Made by a program: the position numbers and the translations under genes
Part shown: one piece after another, positions 1 to 11,702 of the stretch
How positions within the stretch are numbered: the first letter of the stretch is position 1
Layout: every line of letters starts with the position of its first letter
Notes under the pieces: generated by a model
What the model was told of the DNA's origin: nothing
Databases searched by the model: none
What the model saw: only the letters and a program-made list of their open reading frames with translations
NCBI GenBank assembly: GCA_019648995.1
Contig: BLXT01007896.1
Location: forward strand, 523,951-578,141
Reading direction: 5' to 3'
DNA length: 54,191 nucleotides
Origin: Plakobranchus ocellatus
Taxonomy: Eukaryota; Mollusca; Gastropoda; Plakobranchidae

Positions 1-58
<58 letters not shown>

Positions 59-85
59 TAACAATAATAACGATGATGATGATGA
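1..85. repeat. (AAT)n/(GAT)n microsatellite
   Basis: Near-perfect AAT repeat at the window edge that degrades into AAC and GAT units by about 85. Confidence 0.95.
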
Positions 86-152
86 ATCTAACCAATCTTA
101 TTAACCCCCTCAATCTTTAATAGCAACAAACGGACAAAAGGTAGATGCTCGA

Positions 153-426
153 ATGGCTCAGCCAGCTGCACCAGCTGTTCCTCGCGTCTTACCGAAAACA
201 CCACGCCCACAATCACCTTTACAAGGGGGTGTATGGGGTGAAGCTTGCCCAGGCTGGAACCCGCCGGCTGCCCCGGACCCACCCCTCAGTGCAGACGCCC
301 GCGCAGAAGCCAACCACTTGAAGCAAATATTGAAAACACGCCTGGAGCTTCCAAACGACGTCGAAAAGCCCACCATGAACTTCTCGGTGTCTTGTGAGGC
401 CAACAGTCGCAACAAAGATAAATACT
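153..426 (+). CDS. DUF1647 gene, first visible coding exon
   Basis: Encodes residues 1-91 plus one base: a Pro/Ala-rich stretch, then a helical segment ending NSRNKDKY. The donor is ACT|GTAAGT at 427. The frame is open back to about 105, and a CT-rich tract with AG at 122-123 could be an acceptor, so the exon could start at 124 and belong to a longer N-terminus outside the window. Confidence 0.65.
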
Positions 427-3400
427 GTAAGTCAGAACGGATTGTGACCCGTGCATATTTTGAAACCTCAGTAAAAGTACCATGTGCTCTAATTGTGACC
501 TTTCATGCCACTGTATCCTTTTTTTTTTTTTTTCTTTTTGGTGATTTTTGCTTGCATCCCCTCCGCGCTTTTTGTACATACACACCATGGTCACTTGTGC
601 GAACTTGAAAAGAGAATCGGGCTGCATTTTAAATTTGCCAAACAAACTTGAGGGACCATGGAATTTTTAAACTCTGAATATCCGTGTTTTCGTCAGCTAT
701 TTTTTTTTTGGCTGCCTCTCTTTTGTAACTGTCTGTATTCTTATCACAATTTTCCAAAGTTGTCAACACTGTATAATAATGTTCCTTGTTCTCGTAAAGA
801 TATCAGAAATGTATGGTGTATCACATTAGCGAAATTCCCTCCTACCATTATATTTTAAATTTCCCTTTTGCAGTGAAAGCTTGTACCGATTACAAATGCC
901 AACACCCGCTCAGCAAAAACGTGGAGGAGAGGGTCGAGGATATTTTGAGGTCCCCGGAACTGCAATTGACAGCCTATGAGAGAGACGCCATTGACATTTT
1001 CAGTCAAATGTTTCCGGTGAATGACGTCATCATCGTGACGGCTGCCTCGTCCAATCATTTTGGAGAAGCTCAGAAAATGTTCAAGTCTCTACACGAAGTG
1101 GTCTACCCCGTGTTGAAAAACTTCAGCGTTGTGTTTGTAGATATCGGCCTCACAGAGAGGGAAAGGAAAATGGTACACCTGTTGTTTCTTGTTGATTTTA
1201 TTTTTGCACTTTGAGCAAACACAATGGAGTCGATCCAGTTTAATTGCTTGAGGATAAAGCTTAAATTCATGTTGTAGTCTCACCTAATATTCTAACACTT
1301 TCCGAGATGCTACAATAGTACACGGTGTGATCTATTTACTTTTTGTAAAAAGGATCCTCAAATGTTTGTATGCCGTTTATTTCTTCACACAGGCAGAGAA
1401 TAGCTGCAAATGCCAAGTGATCAAGTTCCCATATGAGTGGTTTCCCGCACATGTCAAAGTGAACAATTGTTACAGTTTTAAACCGCTCTCTGTTCTGGTA
1501 AGTGTGGAACAATCGTTGCATTTTGAAGTACCATAGGTCCGGTACTTTTTGCGCAATTGTTGTAGTTTGAACCACCATATGTACCTATTCATTGGAAGGA
1601 TTATTTCTGTTAGAAGCCTCCTATAATTACACCTTTGAAGAATTGTTGGTTTGAATCTTTACATAATATACCTATACTTTCGAAGAATATTTATTATAGT
1701 AATGTTTGTATGTACCAGTTCTTTTGAAGAATCGTTACTGTAAGATTTGTTATATGTACTGATTCTTTTGAAGAATAGTCACAGTTTGAAACTTTAAAGT
1801 ATGCATAGTTTTGAGCAATATTTACACTTTGAAGTGATGTAAAAACAGATATTTTAACAATCGTTACAACGCTAAATCGCTCTCCGCCTCACTAAATCTT
1901 AAATTAACAGTTTTTAAAAACCCTCTTTGTACCTCTCCTTGCATCTGGCAACTAAAGAAATGTTCGAAAATTCTTTTTCCTAGCATGATCGAGGTGAAAC
2001 CAACGATAAAGGTTTAAATTATCTAACTATACAAATCTTTATAACTATAGTAAGCACATTTTTTCTCAACTTTCAACGTTTAAGTATTTTTTTTTTCCAT
2101 CAAGCAAATGAGTTTACGCACAGAGATTATTTAACATAGTTTTTTTATGTGCTTCTATGGATACTCCGGTGACAATGTATTCACTCTATTCTCCAACGTC
2201 TGTACTCAGACATTGAGGTACTACTAAATGCTAAAGCCGACCATTCTTCATCTTCAGGCGGCTATGAAGAGAGCACGGCGCTTAGTCGTGTGGCAGGATT
2301 CCTCGGTGAGGTGGACCCCTGAGTTTCAGTACATCTTTGATAGAGCCGAGCGCTATGGCACTCAGATAATCAGATACGAGGGTATGGCGCGAGTGCCTGC
2401 GCACACCCTTAGGCCGGTAAGCGAACCTATGAACGGATCTTTCTTTTCATAGCATTTTCTTTTCTATTGGTGTGTCGCTGCTGAGAAAGGAAGACTTTCT
2501 TGATAACATCTTTATCTTCCATTCAATTTTTGTTATTTTGTATCCAGCTGGAGGTTTATTCATCTATGCAAAGCGAATAAAATTTTTTTAAACCTTCTAA
2601 ATCGTATAATTTAGCAAAATTGGAGCCAGCTTGCTCCTTAGGTGCAGTGTCGTCTCCATTTGTAAAATGGAAAAAAACTGTGTCTGATTTATGTCATGCA
2701 TTTTTTTTTAAAATATGAAATGCGATGGTTTTTTTTTATGTGGATGAAGAGGAAGGATAATATATGAAATATTCACTCGTGTTTCATTTTAACGGGACTT
2801 TTCTACTTTCGAAACAAATGCCGGTTTTGTGAAAGAGTGCACAAATACAACTTCACTGTTCCTGAAGCTCTGAGAATTTTTTCAATTGTAAGCTCACATA
2901 TTATTTAGACCTTGTAGAATTTACCATAAATAAATTGTCTCTTTTTGCACAAGTTGTATTTGGTATGCCTTCAGCAAACCAGCACTTAGTCGCTTCATTT
3001 ACAAACAAAGGAAAAATAATATCGTTATCTGAAATGGGTTTTATGTTTTCTGTCTTGTCAAATTTTCTTACACATTTTTTTTTGCACCTGTTTTAATTTT
3101 TGAGTATAATATTTTGTGATGCTTTCATATGCCTGACACAGGCCTTTTTCAATATCTTTCAGGCATCTGTAATTTATAATGTGTATATTCAAATTTACGT
3201 CGAATTGTCTCCTATGTTCTATGCGCATTCTTTCCCCAGACGTTTGACTACATGAAAAGAGAAGTGTGTGCCTTCACAGCTTTTCCAGAAATAGAGGCGT
3301 GCGCCCAAGTGCACTTAAACGACCCCGTGACCTTGAGACTCGTCCTTGAACCCTGGGCGAAGTGTGCCCTGGAGCGGTGCTGTATCTGCCCGGTGTCCCC

Positions 3401-4780
3401 AGGCCCGGTGTTGCCATGCACCAAACCATCAGCTCTGCACAGATGTCACAGGTAATGTTCAAGTCATGAAATATACTTTGCGATAAAACGGATGTCAATT
3501 CTACTCTTTAGTTGAATTATTTATGAACTTATGTTTTTTACCATAACCAAGTTGTGCTATGATTCCTTTATATATTATGTTGAAATAAAGCGACAGAGCG
3601 AGAGTTAACAGAGACAGACTGAACAAGAAGGGCCGAACAAGAGGTGCCCTTACACATTCGCTCAGGGGCTAGTCAGAATCTATCAAACCTATCGGCTATA
3701 ACCTGTTGGAAGATTCGATAGATTCTGTCTAACCCCAGAGCCAATCATGTGTTGGAAGTCTGTGATGTTGAGCGCCCGGCGCCTCTAGCGAGAATTATCC
3801 CTCACGTTCCGATTAAAAGGTCCAGTGACAAAATGCGCTATAAGATGTTTTCAAAACAATTTACACAAATTGAAGAAAAAAAAATCCTGCCATCGCATCT
3901 TCCGTATTGTAATTCACTACAGGGTCTCTTAATCATAATAATTTTCTCCCTCTGTTAATTGTACAAAAGAAATGTACGTTGTACACTGATAAAGTCAAAA
4001 TTTCTGGAAAATGGATCTAACTGATTTCCTCATTGTGCCATTCACTCTGACGAGGCGTATCTGCCACTATGAACATGGAAATGAGCAGTGGTGATTGTAT
4101 GCTTATGAACATTAAATAATCACATAATTGGATAGACGATTAATATGTATGGGAAAACCTTGATGCTTCTGACCAATCTCAAATTATGTAGTTTTATCAA
4201 AGTACACGAAAGAATAATTTTACAGGAAATTATAAAATAAGAGCAGATGAGGAAAAGTTACGCTGAGAAAAATGTAGCAAATCACTTGTTAGACTTTCAT
4301 AGTAGCTCCATTATCTTCCACTGTCATAGAGTTTAGAGTCCCTCTAAAAATGTGTGTACTTTGTTCTATTAAATTCAGTAAGCTACAGAATGTTATCATT
4401 GTGGATTTGGACAATTTTGTCCACTTGTTCAAGAAAACCCTTAAAGTGAAGGTAAAACATTTTCTGGAGAGTAGTTATATTTTGTAATCTAAACTATGAC
4501 CAAAAAAACTTTTTTTTTTTTTATTTATTTCAAATAACTATAGAGAAGGAAATAAAGGTCGTCTGTTCATATTTTGACAAAGCAACGTTTTCATTAAACC
4601 AGTTCTCTAATAAATTCAATCTTTAATGCCATAATTGACCTAGCTTATGCAGCTAATAGTTCCCTCTCTTTCTCTCTTTCTCTCTCTGTCTTCCCCCTTT
4701 CTCTGTCTGTCTGTCTCTCTCTCTCTCTGTCTCCACTCTATCTCTCTCTACTCTCTCTCTCTCCACTCTATATCTCTCTA

Positions 4781-4830
<50 letters not shown>

Positions 4831-5233
4831 ATCGACCTATTTTTCACTGCTTGTCTTTTTTTCTTTTCTCTTTCCTCACACTTTCTTTCTCCTTGTCTTG
4901 TTTTCCTTTTATTTGTCGCTTCCATTTCTCTTTTCATATGCCCCCCCACCCCCCGAAAAAAAAAAAAACAACTTTCAGTAAATTATTTTTCGCAAAATCA
5001 GTTGATAAGTCTGTTTATTCGTCCTCCGCAATCATATCCATATTTTTTTATGTCTTTTTTTCCCCTTTTTTGGCTCACTGTTTTTCAGGTTTGATCAGTC
5101 TGCATTAACTATTGTGCTGGGCAGGCTTTTAAACAACGATTTTCTGCAGTTTGTTATGCCAAACTGGCACAATAACCAGCCAGTTCTGAGAAAGCTTGGC
5201 GGTGATGTACTCAACAATTATTTCCATCTATGA
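153..5233 (+). CDS. DUF1647-family protein (six-exon gene, possibly 5'-incomplete)
   Basis: The model joins 153-426, 874-1172, 1393-1497, 2258-2416, 3240-3451 and 5089-5233. All junctions are GT..AG and in phase, giving 397 residues. The middle and C-terminus match the DUF1647 family as I know it from nematodes and molluscs: a VNDVIIVTAAS block (about residues 140-150), a KFPYEWFPAHV block, VVWQDSSVRW (236-245), a Cys-rich segment with KCALERCCIC (320-329), and RCHRFDQSAL (347-356). The last motif is only created by joining exon 5 to exon 6. DUF1647 proteins have no proven reaction; the hydrophobic strand followed by W-x-D resembles GT-A-type glycosyltransferases, which is an inference. No signal peptide or membrane anchor is visible. 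Met153 follows an in-frame stop near 102-104, but a possible acceptor at 122-123 could make this an internal exon, so the N-terminus may be off-window. Family confidence is high; the start is uncertain. Confidence 0.85.
874..1172 (+). CDS. DUF1647 gene exon 2 (start of conserved domain)
   Basis: Encodes residues 92-191. It follows a strong TTTTGCAG acceptor and ends before GTACAC. It holds CxxxKCQHPL, the helix TAYERDAIDIFSQMFP, the strand VNDVIIVTAAS and the strand FSVVFVDIGL, the alternating pattern of an alpha/beta transferase fold. Confidence 0.85.
1393..1497 (+). CDS. DUF1647 gene exon 3
   Basis: Encodes 35 residues (192-226) including KFPYEWFPAHV and YSFKPLSVL, typical of DUF1647. The donor is CTG|GTAAGT. 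The last ~37 bases of the exon resemble the units of the intronic tandem array that follows. Confidence 0.85.
1461..1895 (+). repeat. Degenerate ~44-bp tandem array starting in exon 3
   Basis: About ten diverged units recur with their CAATTG/CAATCG-like core at 1464, 1510, 1554, 1600, 1640, 1685, 1729, 1773, 1816 and 1858 (spacing 40-46). Units share a core followed by GTT-CAGTTTGAA-like sequence. The first unit is the last 37 bases of exon 3; the last unit (1857-1893) retains GTTACA, AAA and CGCTCTC from the exon. Confidence 0.7.
2258..2416 (+). CDS. DUF1647 gene exon 4 (W-x-D motif)
   Basis: Encodes residues 227-279, phase 0 on both sides, between a TCTTCAG acceptor and a GTAAGC donor. It contains VVWQDSSVRW, corresponding to the family's conserved W-x-D/S-x-R block, the best candidate for an active-site or metal/nucleotide-binding element. 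Confidence 0.87.
3240..3451 (+). CDS. DUF1647 gene exon 5 (Cys-rich)
   Basis: Encodes residues 280-349 plus two bases. The Cys-rich tail KCALERCCIC ... LHRCH is characteristic. If the donor at 3452 (GTAATG) is not used, the frame ends two bases later at a TAA; joining to 5089 instead restores the family motif RFDQSAL, so splicing is strongly preferred. Confidence 0.87.
3661..3740. repeat. Imperfect inverted repeat (hairpin) in intron 5 of the DUF1647 gene
   Basis: Arms 3661-3684 and 3717-3740 are complementary at 21 of 24 positions with a 32-nt loop. Weaker pairing continues outside the arms. It could be a foldback/MITE remnant or a structured RNA; no promoter or tail identifies it. Confidence 0.6.
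4663..4828. repeat. (TC)n microsatellite
   Basis: CT/TCTG-rich simple repeat in intron 5 of the DUF1647 gene, perfect over its last ~35 bases. Reading frames across it give only Ser/Leu low-complexity translations. Confidence 0.95.
5089..5233 (+). CDS. DUF1647 gene exon 6 (C-terminus)
   Basis: Begins after the TTTTTCAG acceptor and supplies the third base of Arg350, then FDQSALTIVLGRLLN and a 48-codon tail ending YFHL and TGA at 5231-5233. FDQSA followed by a hydrophobic helix is the usual C-terminal end of DUF1647 proteins. Confidence 0.85.
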
Positions 5234-5290
5234 TCTAAAAAATATGATGAGAGCCATGAAATATTATATTGTGCATAATTATACCCTCAT

Positions 5291-5296
5291 AATAAA
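5291..5296 (+). promoter_or_regulatory. poly(A) signal of the DUF1647 gene
   Basis: A canonical AATAAA 57 bases after the stop codon, followed by T-rich DNA. A short 3' UTR ending around 5310-5320 is likely. Confidence 0.6.
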
Positions 5297-5319
5297 ATTT
5301 ATTTCGTCTGGGCGTCAAT

Positions 5320-6330
5320 TTTTTCCGACGTAAATGAAGAGCTTAAGATTGATGAGCAAAAATGACCAAATTTATAGTCGAAAATGTAAATATTATGTCT
5401 TTAAACTGAAAGAAGAGCAAAAAATTATTTTTATTTGACCCTCCACATCTATGCCTTTTTTTTTTTGTTCTATAATTTACATCATCATCCTCCTCATCAT
5501 CATCATCATCATATAGCCAACATTTCATAAATTAAAAAACTAACATTTTGTCCATATAACAGTTATATTTTGTAAATATAAAAAAAAAACCAAGATACGT
5601 CATTTACCCAGTAAACTTGAAATTTTCAACAACAGATAAGAATTTATTGTAACTCATTGGAGGGAATTCTTGATAATATTCAGGGGCTTGATAGAATGTC
5701 CATTTTTCTACACATGATCTCACGATCTCCATGTATTAGACATGTGCACAGCTAGACTCTTTGAATTTTGCGATATCTTAAATTAATCTATCGGAGCGTA
5801 TTTTTTTTGTATGAAAATAAGAATAACAAAACAGAAAGTGCACACTATTCTACTTGGAAGAAAAAAAAATATGTGCTAGGCTGTTCGAGTTAGTATATGG
5901 ACTAAACCACAGAAATGTGAACATTATTTCAAACAATCTGCGCCTGTTATTGTGCATACACTTTTTTTTATTTCACTGTACGGCCTTAATAATAGATATA
6001 AGGTAGTATTGTGTTTCACATTCACAAAGTATGACCATGTAGTAATCTAGGCTTATATTAAGACTGCCCTCTTTGTGATCAGATGGATTTTTTTTTCATG
6101 ATGATCTTGCCATTATTTTTTCAGTAAAAAACTTGCTGCAACATAAAAATGTATGAAGAACTAAAGATTCCCATGTCTAATTATAGTTTGTGGGTGGATG
6201 TAGCTTTTAAAGGCGCTTGCTTGCTCTTTGTGTGTTCTTTTAGAGAGATTTTTTTTTTTTTTAATTCAAACATTCTGTAAGCATAAGACTCCACTTAACC
6301 GAGTCAAAAAGTGGGGTATGAGTTTGTGTG
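5320..6330. other. Intergenic, nothing recognised
   Basis: AT-rich DNA downstream of the DUF1647 gene. It has a short (ATC)n tract near 5482-5512 and several homopolymer runs. No exon-like segment with splice sites and no repeat family was recognised. Confidence 0.5.
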
Positions 6331-6333
6331 AGC

Positions 6334-6453
6334 GGCCCATCCATTAATTATGATCTCAGGATTGTTGAGGTTTAGGGAGGAGGCTGACGCCAAAGTTGTG
6401 GCAGATATAAGTCCCTTCAGGTCTCAGGGCTGTCAATGCTTGCTTGGCCACAG
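6334..6453 (-). mobile_element. Degenerate tRNA-derived SINE copy
   Basis: The right part aligns with the tRNA-like half of the better copy at 17129-17276 (shared order: TCCCT-CAG-TCT-AGGGC ... GC ... CCAC), and the left part keeps ATCCA and GATCTCAGG of the 3' half. A short open frame with AG/GT edges here looks exon-like but is explained by the SINE. Confidence 0.55.
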
Positions 6454-6459
6454 GTACAA

Positions 6460-7878
6460 TATTAAGGAAACGTCGGTATGCTACATGTTTTGTTGTTTTT
6501 TTTTTTTTCATGATGGACCTAAAACTCTCTCATAAGGAAGAATGAAACGCCCGCATCTAATTTTTTTACAAGATGAGGATGCCAATGCCAACACTGTTTC
6601 AAATGAGGATAACATAAAATGAGTACGTTCATGATGGAGGTAGCGTAACTGTATACATATCAGTCATGGATGATCAGAGCAAACGATTTCTTCTTTATAT
6701 TAAACTAAATTCTTACGCCATTATGTTATCTCAGGCTTTTTGCCACCGTAAGCAATGGATGGGTAGATAGAAGAGTCGAATGAGGAGAAATGATAAGTAC
6801 ACCACAGCTGTTCTCATATTAATCGCCCCCCTCTAAGGTATAATATGATTTCAAGCTCTTCCTTTTAAGTCAGACGAAATCCATTTTATATCGTTAGATA
6901 TTATCTGCAATGCGTAGCTCATTGGTCAATTACTATTGGGTTTTAAAAAGAACCATAATATTTTATGTATTAATTATGTTATTTGCAATCTACAGGCGAA
7001 GGGCATGTCAATATTTGTGATTCGTTACAAACTCAAGTGATTTATTTTAACGTCCATTCCTTTTTCTCTTACACGCGCCTTTTTGAAAAATCTACTTACA
7101 CATGATGTTTTTTTTTCCAAAACCTATTGTATTTTGTATGTAACTCGTGCAAGACTTCCAAAATGATAGATTTTAAAAAGTAATTGCGTTTGTCTACAGA
7201 AGAAAAGATTCTAATGTTGAGTGGACCCGGATTTTCTATCAAGTTAGCGAGGAGAAATTTTGTTTTAGTTCTTTTGTCATTGTAACTTTAGTTTAATGTA
7301 ACCGTCCTAATGGTAAGCATAGGACTTGGTTGGTAGTCACAATACTTATGGCTACCATCGCCTGACCACACAGGTAGAGAACACCAATTGACCTCGCTCA
7401 CGATGACCAGACCGCGTAACTGTATCTTTAAGTGACCACTTGATAATAACGCTAGAATAGGTGGAAGTGCCATAAAGAAGCTTTATTGTTGTGAATTATT
7501 GTGTGGTATTTTGAATATCGTGTGATATTGTGTGTAATACTGTGAGAGAGATAAAAGAAGATGGCGGCTCTTGTATATTGTTAATCAAAGTGACCATTAA
7601 CGCGAAAATAATAATAAAAATGTTAAAAACAATATTTTCCATCCGCTACCTTCATCATAACATAGCTCAACTGCACAACTGCTCTGATGCTCATCACAAA
7701 TGTTTCCAAATTTTGCAACGCACCACTCGGTGACCAAGTTCTATCAATTACTTTTTCAAACATGTATTTTAAAACTTATGGTAATGTACTTCGTCGATCT
7801 GATTTTCAAAAATGCATTTATATATTCTATTTTATGGTACAAGAGTTCATAAGTTGATATTTGCATTATCTGTTTTCG
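6460..7878. other. Intergenic, no gene supported
   Basis: AT-rich DNA. AAGATGGCGGC at 7558-7568 matches the YY1-type consensus often found around animal start codons, but the ATG opens only seven codons before a stop. A moderately GC-richer block at 7295-7475 is not recognised. Confidence 0.45.
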
Positions 7879-7879
7879 T

Positions 7880-7880
7880 T

Positions 7881-7953
<73 letters not shown>

Positions 7954-7984
7954 CCATAACCATCCACCACCACCACTATTACCA

Positions 7985-8047
<63 letters not shown>

Positions 8048-8072
8048 TCATCACCATCACCACCATCAGCAT
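7880..8072. repeat. (ATC)n/(CAT)n microsatellite
   Basis: Two long ATC tracts (about 7881-7953 and 7988-8046) separated by an imperfect CCA/ACC-rich stretch. Translations on either strand are only poly-Ile, His or Asp. Confidence 0.95.
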
Positions 8073-8524
8073 CAATCTCTTAATATTACCATTGTTAACA
8101 CTATTATAAACATCATTACCGGCATGTTAAAGAATATTATCGTCGTCACCAATACCATAAAAAAAACATTTCAAAACAAGAATAAAAACCAAAGCCTTTT
8201 GCCTGAAATCATAAGACCACCACAAAACAAATCCGAATAGCTTATAATGAATACCTGTTTATGTTTTTGGAATATATGTGTGTATCGCAGGAAATCGCAA
8301 ATGACCTTGTTGCTTTGATGGTGAAGATCTTATTGCACATATCAAAATATAGAATTGACCTGATTTGATTGTATCACGATGATGAAACTTAAGGCTCTAC
8401 AACTTGATATACTGTTGTTGTGATGTTTTCTGCGTTTAATATGCCTAACAAGTGGACAACATTTCTGTATTTATGTGATGTTCATATCACACCCATCATT
8501 TGCATAAAGATAATAATAGATATG

Positions 8525-8528
8525 CACA

Positions 8529-8620
<92 letters not shown>

Positions 8621-8622
8621 TA
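8525..8622. repeat. Compound (CA)n-(TA)n-(CA)n microsatellite
   Basis: CA repeat to about 8565, TA repeat to about 8611, then CA. The TA core can extrude as a hairpin. Confidence 0.95.
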
Positions 8623-8624
8623 CA

Positions 8625-10189
8625 TTTGACAGTCTGGCACCTGCAATGCCTCAGAATAGATACATAAGCATGTTTACCCGTTGAAATGAACAGAAAGGAA
8701 AGGCTTATAATGCTGAAAAAGGTCTTATTGCATGACATTAAGCAGGTTCTCTGGCCTTGAACTGGAACATAATCTACCTAACATGGGTTAAGTGCAGTAA
8801 ATCAAAGAAATAGCCACGTTAAATGTAACCCTTAGCCCAATGTACTTCTTGACTGAGATTGAGCAACCGATGCTTTGGTGGCCAGGTAAAGAGCTGACAT
8901 TCTTTCGCATTCAAATGGAGTTAACATTCCAGAACAAAAACTTAAACTAAACGAAGGTGCTTTGTAAACGCAGCCTGAGTGAGGTTTAATTTTTAACCGA
9001 GGATTATTTTATGTCAGCTATGAAGGAGTCCGTTTTCGAAATTTAAAGGACTTGGGACCTGCGCTAATTCATATACCGTTCAGTATCATTAAATAGAATC
9101 AATAGATGTAAAAATTGATCAGGGATTAGAATTGTCATTGCTGTTGTCAGTCAGGTTGTAGCTGCTACAGCTATGCTACCAAATTCAGTGTCCCACAAAA
9201 CGAAAGCCAAACGTACTAGGCTAATTTTTCGCCTTGAGCATAAAATGGTGATTTAAAATTTTTCACAAGACTATTAGGCGTTACTTACCTTATATGGATA
9301 TAATGCAATACTGTAGGTCTTTTTTTTATAGATAATAATTATATGTTTGTATTTTTCAGAGTCATCATTCTTTGGATATATTTAACACCGTTAGGTGTCT
9401 CACGCACGGCGAGAATATTAAAGTTAATTGATAATTGGAACTAATTAAACTTTGCACAATCAAAACTGTTTCAGTTGCATCTCTAGGGTAAAGGACTATT
9501 TTTTTTTTCGGAGGATTATTTTGAATTATTGAGGATGGGTTTTTCGAATCTATTTCTAGCGTTCACTCGCAATTTAATAATTTATAGATGAAGTGAGTTT
9601 ATGTTTGTCAAAAGGCAAGAGATAGTATAAAGAGATTAACATAATTATTATCCTTTGTCGTAGAATAGTCTATACCCTTCTTTTTGCCAATACAACTGTT
9701 CATGTCTGATCACGTGGTGCTCACACTTTACCCACAATGCCATTTAAACTTCTGAATTCAGCCATTGTTGAGTCCTTGACCTCACATAGTTTGAATTTTT
9801 TCGTTTCTGCTGTTTCTCCCTCTTTAAGATTGAAACTGGACGATAAAGTGGCAGTTGTATTAGTTGTAATGCTCTTTTAGTTTGATCCCCATTCGTAAAA
9901 TCGTCAGTTAGTTTTCATTGTCAGTTTACTCATTGTTACAATCTCATTGTTGTCGGTTGTTTTCGAAAGAATTATCCACTCATTCAGAAACAATGTATCT
10001 GCAGTCGTTGAAAAGTTTCAATTGTGTTTTACATCACGCAAAAAAAAATGTATGTTTTTTTTTTTTTTTATAGTTAAGTGAATGCGGTACATGCACTTGT
10101 TGATGTACATCAATGGCAGGTATATCAAATCTCTGAGGTTCTTATACCCAAAGCAGGCACTTCAGATGTTTGATATGCCTGCCATCTAT
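8625..10189. other. Intergenic, nothing recognised
   Basis: Ordinary AT-rich DNA with a few T runs. No open frame with splice signals, no SINE and no tandem array was seen. Confidence 0.5.
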
Positions 10190-10231
10190 ATGTGTGTATT
10201 TGTGTGTGTTTGTGTGTGTGTGTGTGTGTGT
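10190..10231. repeat. (TG)n microsatellite
   Basis: TGTG tract with TTTG interruptions. Confidence 0.9.
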
Positions 10232-10399
10232 ATTTGTAGTAACCGTTTCTCTATTTATGGTATTTTTCGCTTGTGAACAACATAGACTTTTGAAATTTAT
10301 CGTGGAGTAAGAACAAAAATGAACATCACTAGTTATTTATTCTATACTCGTATACTCAATCATTTTGTTTTTATACCACGATCATGTTAGTTAGTTTTT

Positions 10400-10478
10400 G
10401 TATATAGCCAGTCCACAACAAGGTGATCTCAGGCTTTCAGGCCCTCCGTCAGGCCGGGGCGCCGGTGCCGGGGCTCAG
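10400..10478 (-). mobile_element. Truncated SINE copy (3' half)
   Basis: Reading the + strand, ATAGCCAGTCCACAACAAGG, GATCTCAGGC and GGCGCCGG match the copy at 17129-17276 closely, but similarity fades at the B box (GGGGCTC). The element is 5'-truncated, as expected of retroposition. Confidence 0.75.
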
Positions 10479-10924
10479 ATTATATTGAGTCCTGCACTTA
10501 TAAAAAAATGTAAGCTCTCAACTTCTTCCTGCATTCTGTTCCAATGATATTTTTTTTTCGATACTTTCTACAGATTATACATTAAACATTAGATTGTGAG
10601 CTTTTAATATAGAAGTCAGAGCCTATTCATGTTAATGTTGCTTGTTAATGCCTGTGTACTTCCTTAACATTATAAAAGAAAACAAAACAAAAACAAATAA
10701 ACAAAAGATATTTCAATTTCATTGAATGCAAGTTGGAGACTGTGGTATTTTTGTTCCTCTTCTATTGATGCATGTAAATAATTTATTGAAATATTTGTTC
10801 AGGAACTTTAACTTTTTCTTGGTTTCTTGGCCTCAGAAGTTTCTCAGGATTATTTTTAAACTCAAACCTTTATTATAATTACCATCATTATGATTAATAT
10901 GATGATATTTCCTCTTCCTCGATT

Positions 10925-10988
10925 TCCTGCTCTTTTTTTCTTCTTCTTCTTCCTCCTCCTCCTCCTCCTCCTCCTCCTCCTATTTCTT

Positions 10989-11041
<53 letters not shown>

Positions 11042-11250
11042 TATCCTCATCATCATCATCATCATCATCATCATTCTCTTTTTCCTCCTCCTCCTCGTTC
11101 TTATCGTATCCGTCGACCTTTTCTTCCTTCTCCTTCTCCTCCTACTCTCCCTTCATCTCCCCTTTTTACTTCTTTTTTTTTAACCCCCCCCCCTTTCTTT
11201 TTTACCCCTCCTCATCCTCTTCCTCCTCCTCATCCCTTTTCTCTTCCTGA
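10925..11250. repeat. Polypyrimidine (TTC/TCC/ATC)n low-complexity tract
   Basis: Consecutive CTT, CCT and ATC trinucleotide blocks over more than 300 bases, almost pure pyrimidine apart from the ATC part. Translations are low complexity. Confidence 0.9.
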
Positions 11251-11668
11251 CTTCTGGTTCTCTTCCCTTTTTTTCTTTTTTTACGGTTATACTTATTACT
11301 TTTTTTTTTTTTATTTGTTTTATAACCATTCATATTACGACTGCTGTTGCTACGGTTGCAACTCCTCGTTAGTGCTGGTACGGCTGCTCTTACTAGCACT
11401 CCTATAAAGTACGCGGATTATCAGTTGTGTAGACAATTTTCTATCCGCCCAAGCAACAAAACCACAGCATTTTTTTTTTCTTTTTTCTAAACAGTTTTCG
11501 AACCAGCCTTTAGAAGAAAGCTCTTTTTTTTTTTCAAAACCTTTGTAAAAGTAATGCTTTAGACAAGACTCTCAATTATACTGCCATTTTACAATAGAAC
11601 AATTGACTCTAAGTTGGAACTTTAAAGAAACGATTGGTATCTATTGCTATTATCTAAGACAAAGACAC

Positions 11669-11702
11669 TAATGTGTGCGCGTGAGTGTGTGTGTGTGTGT
11701 GT
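11669..11702. repeat. (TG)n microsatellite
   Basis: Short GTGTGT tract with one CG-containing interruption at its start. Confidence 0.85.

Noticed and set aside
6350..6535. Exon-like open frame with AG and GT edges (ISGLLRFREEADAKVVAD...)
   Set aside because: The DNA aligns block by block with the SINE copy at 17129-17276 in reverse orientation, which explains its higher GC and open frame.
7812..8240. 142-codon frame rich in Ile and His
   Set aside because: Entirely explained by the (ATC)n microsatellite.
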